DNA of 64,000 nt from Muraenolepis orangiensis. Taxonomy: Eukaryota > Chordata > Actinopteri > Gadiformes > Muraenolepididae. The notes beneath the pieces were generated by a model. That model saw nothing but the letters and a program-made list of their open reading frames with translations. It did no database searches and was not told the DNA's origin. Both the position numbers and the translations under genes were made by a program. The stretch covers positions 16,649,801 through 16,713,800 of the forward strand of contig CM051022.1 in NCBI GenBank assembly GCA_027704905.1, in the 5' to 3' direction. Shown here piece by piece: positions 22,561 through 64,000 of the stretch (position 1 is its first letter; every line of letters begins with the position of its first letter).

Positions 22561-22878
22561 ACACCAAGGGAATTCCTGGAAGGAATATTATGAATGCGTG
22601 GAGAATTCAGTGCGTATGGAATGGAGCTTATAAAAAAAGTAAATATAAGACTTGTATAGGTCTTGATAACGAATGTTTTTTGGAGACACGTTGGAAATGT
22701 CTTAAGGCTTATCCTCCTCGTCTACATTGCATGCCATACGATCCTACAATCTGCTTGTTTATTCTAGTTAAGTTAAGTTATCAGTTTAACTCTCCAAGTT
22801 AATTAAACTGTCCAAAATCAGTGCAATGAAGCATACATACCCTGTATTAACAGTGAGTCCAGGGAAAAATGTTAGGTT

Positions 22879-22912
<34 letters not shown>

Positions 22913-23618
22913 TTTTTTTTTTAAACGATTTTAAATCGTTTCAGATCGTCGTTCTGATGGACCAGATGGGGAACAGGTTAGTTAGCATGTTAGTTGCATA
23001 GCTGCAGGTTAGTCAGGGAATAAATTATTCCAGCCAACGCCTTCACCTAATTTAAGGAGTCGTCAATCGCGTGTGGGATTAGTAAAGTAATATCTTATCT
23101 TATAGAACATGATTTTTGAGGGGAGGGGTCGTCCCTGACTCCTCGGCCCGAGAAACAGTCGCCCCAGTTTTTTCGGGGTAGAGAGACCAGATCGGGGGGG
23201 GGGGGGGGGGTCTTGACCTCTGGTGGAACCTGCTCTGAGACCGCCGTGGACCCTGTGGCTCGGTCCACGTCAGATTGTTGTTGCGGTGGTGGTGTTCTGA
23301 CAGCTTTGCCAAAAGACCCTTGGTCCGTCATCGGCTCAGAAGCCATCCAGAACCGCAGAACCGCAGAACCGATCCCGTCGCGTAAACAACATGTTGAACT
23401 ATGCAGCCACTCAACCCCAGACCCTGTTGTTGATGTTTGGATGGCACGCTCACTGGCTGGCTGGCAGTCTCCCCTCCTCTCTCCCTCGCTCTCTCCCTCA
23501 CCCCCAACTAGGTCTCTCCTCACTTATTCACCTCCCCGATCTCCCTTTTTTTCTTTCTTTGCCTGCCTCCCTCCATCTCTCTCTTTCCCTTACAGTTTCT
23601 CACACCCCACCTCCCTCA

Positions 23619-23649
<31 letters not shown>

Positions 23650-23687
23650 CATCTCACCCAGTTTCTCCCTCCCTCCCTCCCTCGCTC

Positions 23688-34649
<10,962 letters not shown>

Positions 34650-34805
34650 GTTGTGGGCGGGGGCTCGGGGGGGGGGGGTCTGTGCTGCGTTCTCATTGGA
34701 CCAATCCTAAAAGAGAGAGAGAGGGCGGAGCTTTACCCCCCCCGTGCGTTTTGGTGCGTTCTCATTGGTCCAATCCCGAGAGAGGGCGGGGCCTTTACCA
34801 CGTGT
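34650..34805 (-). promoter_or_regulatory. atxn10: atxn10 proximal promoter with tandemly duplicated CCAAT/GC-box module
   Basis: Two copies of a module lie at about 34685-34735 and 34754-34799. Each has TGCGTTCTCATTGG(A/T)CCAATCC followed by GAGGGCGG(A/G)GC and TTTACC. ATTGG-CCAAT gives an NF-Y site on either strand and GGGCGG a GC box. They sit about 35-150 bp upstream of the ATG, as expected for a TATA-less housekeeping promoter. Factor binding is inferred from motif only. Confidence 0.55.
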
Positions 34806-35204
34806 CTTTGTTTCGTTAAATCAATACTTACTTTCGGTACACAATTTATATGAAGGCGTTAATATAAGCTATTTCATTTATATTCATTTATATTTTCCGA
34901 AAACCTATCTTTCCTATCTTATAACTATATACAGGTGCATCTAAAAAAAATTGTAATATCGTAAAAAAAAGTTTAGAAATGTAAGCCTAAGAAGAACATA
35001 AGCATTAGTATCACTCACCCTGTACACGACTGTGCTCCAACTAAACACAAAACAAACTATACACAATGTCACAAACGTAAAGGAACACGTAATACCTTTG
35101 TCCCCCCCCCCCCCCCACACACACACACACACCTTAAACTCTGCTCACTATATCCTATCACCATCACCAAAGAAAAATAACGAACTGTAAAAAACAACTG
35201 TAAC

Positions 35205-35320
35205 ACAACTCAAGTCAAGTCAAGTTTATTGTCACTTCACAGTTTACACAAGTATAAAGCAGTGAGTATGTGCAATACCCGACGACAGACAGCAGTTATA
35301 AAAAAAATGATAAAATTAAA
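35205..35320 (-). mobile_element. Reverse 3' end of a CR1/L2-like LINE
   Basis: 'caagtcaagtcaagtttatt', 'gtcacttcacagtttacac' and 'aagtataaagcagtg' are the reverse complement of the 3' end at 44290-44352. Only about 110 bp remains. Confidence 0.6.
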
Positions 35321-35339
35321 TTAAATAACTACCTACCTC

Positions 35340-35489
35340 TCTATAGTTTACATATTGATTAATAAGATACCTGTTAATGTGTACACATTTTTTTACTGTA
35401 CCTGCCATATATTTTTAATATCCAACTCTCGATAGAACTGCATATCCCTGCTCCTGTATATACATTTATATATGCTCACTTGTATATAC

Positions 35490-35541
<52 letters not shown>

Positions 35542-35720
35542 TGCTTTCAATAACTGCATACCCCTGATCACTACCTGTTAAATACTTACTTACCTGTATA
35601 TATATATACCTATTACTATTATGCTCATATCCCACTTAATACCTAGTAGACTGTCTTTTAACAACTGTAAACTGTCAAATATATTACCATGCACTTTACT
35701 GCAACATTTGCAATTTGTTT
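35340..35720 (+). repeat. AT-rich dispersed repeat (copy 3) with (AT)n expansion
   Basis: Same family as 395-1075: 'agtttacatattgattaata', 'actgcatacccctgatcact', 'acctagtagactgtctttta' and 'gcactttactgcaacatttg'. An (AT)n expansion at 35487-35540 replaces the 51-bp array seen in copy 1. The 3' end runs into the SINE-like element at 35715. Confidence 0.6.
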
Positions 35721-35912
35721 CTCTGCATTTAACTCATCCTATAATTATGTGCAGTGGAAAACTATTTTATATAAAGAGCAAGGGAGCAGTGTAGGGGGTC
35801 TGGGGCCTTGCTCAAGGGCACCTCGGCAGTGCCCAGACGTTTCGAGGACTTGAACGAGCGACCTTACGGTTCCCAAGCGAAGTCCCAACCGACTTAGCTT
35901 TCCTCCCGCCCT
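35715..35912 (+). mobile_element. SINE-like dispersed repeat (second copy)
   Basis: 'ttgtttctctgcatttaact', 'ggccttgctcaagggcacct' and 'cggcagtgcccagacgtttc' match 15915-16115. The 3' part carries 'gacttgaacgagcgacctta', which resembles the complement of an internal Pol III B box. Confidence 0.6.
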
Positions 35913-35923
35913 AGTGGTTGCTC

Positions 35924-36840
35924 AATCGACACCGTGAACCACCAGATTCTCCTCTCCACCCTTGAGGGGACGGGTGTCTCGGGCTCTGCTCTCTCCTTGT
36001 TTGCATCCTATATCCTAGAGCTCAATCTCATAGGACTATGTCTTGTTACTGTTAAGTCAAAGGACTATGTCTTGTTACTGTTCATCTTGTTACAGTTCAT
36101 AGTCTCAGGAATATGTCTTGTTACGGTTCATCTTGTTAATGTTCAAAGTCATAGGACTATGTCTTATTACTATTGTTGATGTTTATCTTGTTACGCATCT
36201 CTGACGCGATGGTGTGAGAACAACAGCCTCGCACTGAATGTCAGCAAGACCAAGGAGCTCATCGTGGACTTCAGGAGCCACCTGGGCATCCACTCCACCA
36301 TCAGCCTGGACGGGACACCGGTGGAAGTCGTCAGCTGCTTCCGTTTCCTTGGGCTACAGATTTCCAATGACCTGGCGTGGACCCGCAACACGGAGGTCAT
36401 GCTGAAGAAGGCCTCTAACCAGCGCCTCTATGCTCTGCGGTGCCTCAGAAGAAAAAGCGGAATAGGCCAGAGGTGGCTAGTGAACTTCTACCGTGGCACC
36501 GTAGAGAGCGTCCTGACGGGTGGCGTCACTGTGTGGTACGGAGACACCACTACACGGGACAAGAAAGACATCCAGAGGGTCGTGAGGACGGCGGAGAAGA
36601 TCATCGGGTGTCCACTTCCATGCATTGAGGAGATCTGTGGGACCAGATGTCGGAAGAAGGCCATGTCCATCTTAAAGGACTGCAACCACCCTGGACACCA
36701 TCTCTTCTCCCCCCTACCGTCTGGTCGCCGGTTGCGCAGCATCCGTACAACAAGGACTACCAGGTTTAAGGATAGTTTTTATCCACAGGCAGTGACCTAC
36801 TGAACTACTAGGAGTGCTGCCACTTTCACTCTCTCGCATA
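35924..36840 (+). mobile_element. Non-LTR retrotransposon (CR1/L2-like) with internal deletion
   Basis: Reverse-transcriptase coding remnants are visible: HQILLSTLEGTGVSGSALSL at about 35935-36005, then from about 36195 WCENNSLALNVSKTKELIVD, FRFLGLQISNDLAWT, GVTVWYGDTT, LFSPLPSGRRLRSIR and FKDSFYPQAVTY with a stop at 36801-36803. The part between them (about 36010-36190) is replaced by repeats of a TAGGACTATGTCTTGTTACTGTTCA-type unit. No endonuclease domain; non-functional. Confidence 0.8.
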
Positions 36841-37904
36841 CGAATAGGGAAAGAGGAAATTTGATTGATGGAACACGGAAATCATATAATATATGGCTGA
36901 GTTTTAGTCATAGTATACTGCATATTATGTGGTAGGCACCAGCGTAGCTCGGAGTTACTTAGACTGGGGATTAGTGCGCTAAAGTAATTAATTAATATTG
37001 TTGTATTGTTTTAAGTGTCGGACCCCAGGAAGAGTAGCTTTTGTCAAGAACACAAGCTAATGGGGATCCTAAATAAACATAAATAATATTGACATATTGA
37101 GTACCTAAACCACTCTGATCATGTCCCCTACCTCCAAGATCCACTAGGGAACGAGGAACGGTCATCAATGACGGAGAGCAGATGAACTGAATCATTACTC
37201 TGGGTCCGCTTCGCGCTCAGAAGGGAACATCAGTGCTCTTCATCGTGGTTTTAGATGCCGATCACTTTCGTACGATATTTCACAAGTCGAAAACTATAGA
37301 AATGATCCCTGAAAGTATGATCTTAGTGAATTAGGGGGCGAGGACGGGAACCCGATTCACGGGGAGGTCCTTCTCACTGATGGTTTTGGTGTGTTGGTGG
37401 AGACTGGAGACATCGCAACATGTCAAGCGCATAATAGGCTCGATTTAAACCGATTAAACCGATATACATTTAGGATTATTAAACGGACTTAACGATACGT
37501 ACGTGACACTTTAAGAAAAACATCCCTTCTCAAATGAAACCATCGTATACAAGTGTTATAATACATACGCATCATAAGATATATGTATATATACAACAAT
37601 TAGGTTCAAACCGCGTTGGAATACATTCAGAACAAGTAACCTTAAAGTAAAACACATACAAAAAGCTGTAGAAATGCGTTAGAGGACTTTATACGAAGTA
37701 GAGTTTTAATTGTACCCACAACTATTTGCGAGGCATGGGCGTGTCCACACGTGTCCTCATTGGCTACATTGGATATAGGCTTCGTTTATATTGATTATTT
37801 TTGGTCTTTTGGTGTATAACTATGAAACAGGTCTGAAGTATTTTGGTTAAAACATTTTACAATACAAATAGTTCCAATGGAAGTCGACCTTAGACTGGTC
37901 ATTT

Positions 37905-38165
37905 GAATAAATGGCTGTGTTTATTAGGACTATGTCACATGTTTTTACTGTTTTTACTGTACTGTTTATCTTGTTACAGTTCATAGTCATAGGACTTTGT
38001 CTTCTTACTGGTCAATTGTTACAGTTCAGTCATAGGACTATGTCTTCTTACTGTTCAATTGTTACAGTTCATAGTCATAGGACTATGTCTAGTTCCTGTT
38101 ATATAAGTATATAATATATATATAAATATATATATATATATATTTATAATATATATATAAAAAGT
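37905..38165. repeat. TAGGACTATGTC-type minisatellite and (AT)n
   Basis: Three to four degenerate units of 'gttacagttcatagtcatag' 'gactatgtcttcttactgtt' lie at 37920-38100, followed by (AT)n. The unit is the same as that inside the LINE at 36010-36190, 1.8 kb away. Confidence 0.7.
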
Positions 38166-38959
38166 ATTTAGGTTGAACATTTTAGATGTATACAAATAGT
38201 TCCAATGGCATCTAAGAGTTCAAATGGTACTTAGCGTATGTTTAATCTGTGTTCTGAATTTGGATTTGGATTTTATTTTCATCTTGTAAGGGGTCCCTGG
38301 CCCCAAAACGTTTGAGCTTAGGGGCCCTTGTGGGCCTCTTCTCTGTCCTGTGGCCCCAAAGTGGTGGAATGAACTCCCCACGGATGTCAGGACTGCAGAG
38401 TCACTGCCCATCTTCCAACCGCAGGATTAAAACTCACCTCTTCAGAACACACTACCCGGATCCTTCCTCCTAGCACATCCTCTTATCACTTGTTACTAGC
38501 GTAGCGTCTTACTCAGTAGGTTGTTTGCTTGTGAGTTAGTTCGATATTGTTCTATTGTTTGCAAACTTATTGTACTTTAACTTGAGCACTGGTTTAGTGC
38601 TTGGAGACTTCTTAGGAATAAAATGCACTTCTGACTTCTGGTGACGAGTTGTTCTCTTACCTTTAAACCTTTGTTGAACCCACAAGTCAAGTCCCTTGTG
38701 TAATGTAAGTCCCTTTGGACAAAAGTGTCTGCTAAACGACATTACATTGCATTACAGTCATTTAGGAGACACTTTTGCCCAAAGCTGCTTTAATTTGACT
38801 TTGAGATGGCTGTAATGTAATTGTATGTAAAAGTATAGCCACTGTTTAGTCAAATAAATACGAACAAATATGAAAAACGACATGAAATATGGATAACAAA
38901 TACAAATCTTAACACTAGTGATAGACACAATACAGAAACACAATCATTTTCAAAAACAT

Positions 38960-38965
38960 TTTATT
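38960..38965 (-). promoter_or_regulatory. fbln1: Candidate poly(A) signal of fbln1
   Basis: TTTATT on the plus strand reads AATAAA on the fibulin-1 strand, about 110 nt after the stop codon. It is the nearest canonical hexamer to the stop that I saw. Position only; no transcript evidence. Confidence 0.45.
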
Positions 38966-39074
38966 GTCATAAACATTTTTTTTTTTTAAAACAATGAAAC
39001 ACAAAAAACAGAACTATTTCCTACATTTTTTACTTTCACAACTTCCATAACAAAAACAACCCCGATCCTATCTT

Positions 39075-52367
<13,293 letters not shown>

Positions 52368-53705
52368 TGCAATGGCTTTGCGACGCGTCTTCTTGATTGG
52401 TATTAATGAGGCAGACACGTTTGCGCGTTTAGTTATGATCGGGTTGCGCGCCTTCCCTCACTGGAGCGCACGGTGAGCGCAGAGAGAGCGAGAGAGAGCG
52501 AGAGAGAGCGAGCGAGAGAAGGGACTGGAGTATCAACATGGAGAACAGGGGTTTTTAGGGGGCGTGTTGGGACACTTGGGGGGTGTGTGTGTGTGTGACA
52601 TTATTAGAGGAGGGGTCTTGAACCCTATTCAGCCCAGGGACCCCTTGGTGGATTGAGAAGCAGAGCAGGAACCCCCTATATCTTTTTGAATAAAATGCTC
52701 TTTTATAAATTTATCCAAGGCCTAAAAATATATGTATGCCTTAATATATCCAGCTTTGATGCTTTGTTATGTTAGCCATGTCGAAATCATTCAAATCAAT
52801 GCGTCAGGCTCAAACTTTCACATGGTACGATGACTGACCCCCTGGTGTGTGTGGCAGGATAAAAATGATTCTGAGACCCGGGTCCATCTACTGTACTACG
52901 ATGACCTGGACGCTCCATGTGAAGGTGATGAAACGTGGGGAGGGGGGGGCCCTCTGCAGTACCTAGACCCTGGTTGAAGACAACTGTGTGTTGGAGACAG
53001 TGTGTGTGTGAGTTGATTTTGACCAATGCATTGTGTTAGTTTTTACAACTCATTAATGCTGATAAGTTATGTTTTGGTAATAGAACCACAAGTCTGCAAC
53101 GTAAGCAAGGAAACAACTAAATGCTGGCATATTCTTCTGTGTTCTCCATTCTTATTATTACTATGTTATTCACATAAACGGCATCTCACCTTCTCCGTCT
53201 TTGGACACATTTCCTTTAATTCAAAACAAAAACAATGCTTTTGTTGTACATAAAACCCAACCCAGATATATTTTATAATCCAAATAGCAAATGTTAGTTC
53301 CATAATTAATTATTCCATGAACATAAAAAGAAAAGGTAATAGGAAGAATTCATTATACTTGTTGCATGCAGTACATAATGCAAAGTCTCCTCTCGGGTCC
53401 TCCACGCAAGGAAGATGCATTCGGAGACCAGACAACGTGAACATAACTTAAGGAAGTCCTTTTCCCACAAGGTCGCAATGCATGTGCTTCCAATAATAAA
53501 AGAAAAAATGTATCTGCTTGTAACCGTTTGACCAGCAGAACAGCACATAGTGTTCCTGTTTTCTATCAAGAGCCAAAGCCTTCATTATTGCAGTATTCCT
53601 ATTGCAAAGCTTTAAAAAAAACCAAAAAGATGGTAGACTTGAGCAGGAACGGGGTCTGTGGAAGACTGAATCTGTCCATTTTCTCTCTCCTCTATACCGT
53701 CATCC
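52368..53705. other. Spacer between fbln1 5' end and the TIF1 gene 3' end
   Basis: The first 200 bp upstream of the fibulin-1 ATG is CpG-containing ('gacgcgtcttcttgattggt', 'gggttgcgcgccttccctca', then (GAGAGAGC)n at 52480-52520). It probably holds the fbln1 5' UTR/promoter, including an ATTGG (CCAAT on the minus strand) at about 52394-52398. The remainder probably includes the 3' UTR of the TIF1 gene. No further gene seen. Confidence 0.5.

Positions 53706-64000
<10,295 letters not shown>

Larger units (their letters stand above)
18307..23687. other. Spacer between convergent wnt7b and atxn10
   Basis: Contains the Wnt7b 3' UTR (extent unknown) and unannotatable AT-rich sequence. Candidate poly(A) signals for Wnt7b are the overlapping AATAAA motifs at 19207-19216. 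A reverse (GATTA)n-headed dispersed repeat lies at 20190-20360, a CpG-rich patch at 22090-22560, (AAT)n at about 22880-22910 and (CT)n at about 23620-23650. No protein-coding exon recognised. Confidence 0.55.
34806..39074. other. Spacer between fbln1 3' end and atxn10 5' end, no exon recognised
   Basis: The stretch is AT-rich and made of repeat fragments listed separately, with a poly-C/(CA)n at 35102-35132 and (AT)n at about 35487-35540. Positions 36840-37900 and 38170-38900 show nothing I can name. I looked in the minus strand for a fibulin-1 isoform-D-type terminal exon and found none. Confidence 0.55.

Overview
Organism and setting. This is a vertebrate nuclear segment, most likely from a ray-finned fish. 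It carries four spliced protein genes with compact introns, Tc1/mariner, non-LTR retrotransposon and SINE remnants of types common in teleosts, and very many tandem repeats. My own tally of the arrays listed gives about 10 kb of 64 kb in micro- and minisatellites. A gadiform (cod-like) fish would fit such short-tandem-repeat density, but that is inference only.

Layout. (1) 1-11.1 kb: repeat-rich intergenic DNA with no gene recognised. (2) 11130-18306, plus strand: a complete four-exon Wnt7b gene. (3) 18.3-23.7 kb: spacer between two convergent genes, with a CpG-rich patch near 22.1-22.6 kb. (4) 34649-23688, minus strand: complete ataxin-10 gene, 11 coding exons, with a duplicated CCAAT/GC-box promoter just upstream. 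(5) 34.8-39.1 kb: repeats and LINE/SINE debris. (6) 52367-39075, minus strand: complete fibulin-1 gene, 15 coding exons ending in the isoform-C-type terminal exon; a nearly intact Tc1-like transposon sits in intron 8. (7) 52.4-53.7 kb: short spacer. (8) 64000-53706, minus strand: the 3' part of a TIF1-family gene (TRIM24-like; PHD finger plus bromodomain), whose RING/B-box exons lie beyond the window.

Context. Fibulin-1, ataxin-10 and Wnt7b have the same order and relative orientation as human FBLN1-ATXN10-WNT7B on 22q13.31, so this is a conserved syntenic block. The TIF1 gene next to it does not belong to that human block. The four genes act in separate processes (secreted morphogen, cytoplasmic ARM-type protein, extracellular-matrix protein, chromatin regulator); I see no functional cluster.

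Most notable signals. A roughly 1.9 kb minisatellite in ataxin-10 intron 7 looks like repeated copying of the exon 8 splice-acceptor sequence. A 45-bp minisatellite is carried inside what looks like a mobile cassette, with two clear copies and one fragment. The TIF1 bromodomain lacks the expected acetyl-lysine-binding Asn and is followed by an acidic tail of about 420 residues. A homopurine/homopyrimidine array of about 700 bp abuts the acceptor of fibulin-1 exon 4. No fibulin-1 D-type terminal exon is visible. Exon boundaries were read by eye from splice consensus, phase and family similarity.
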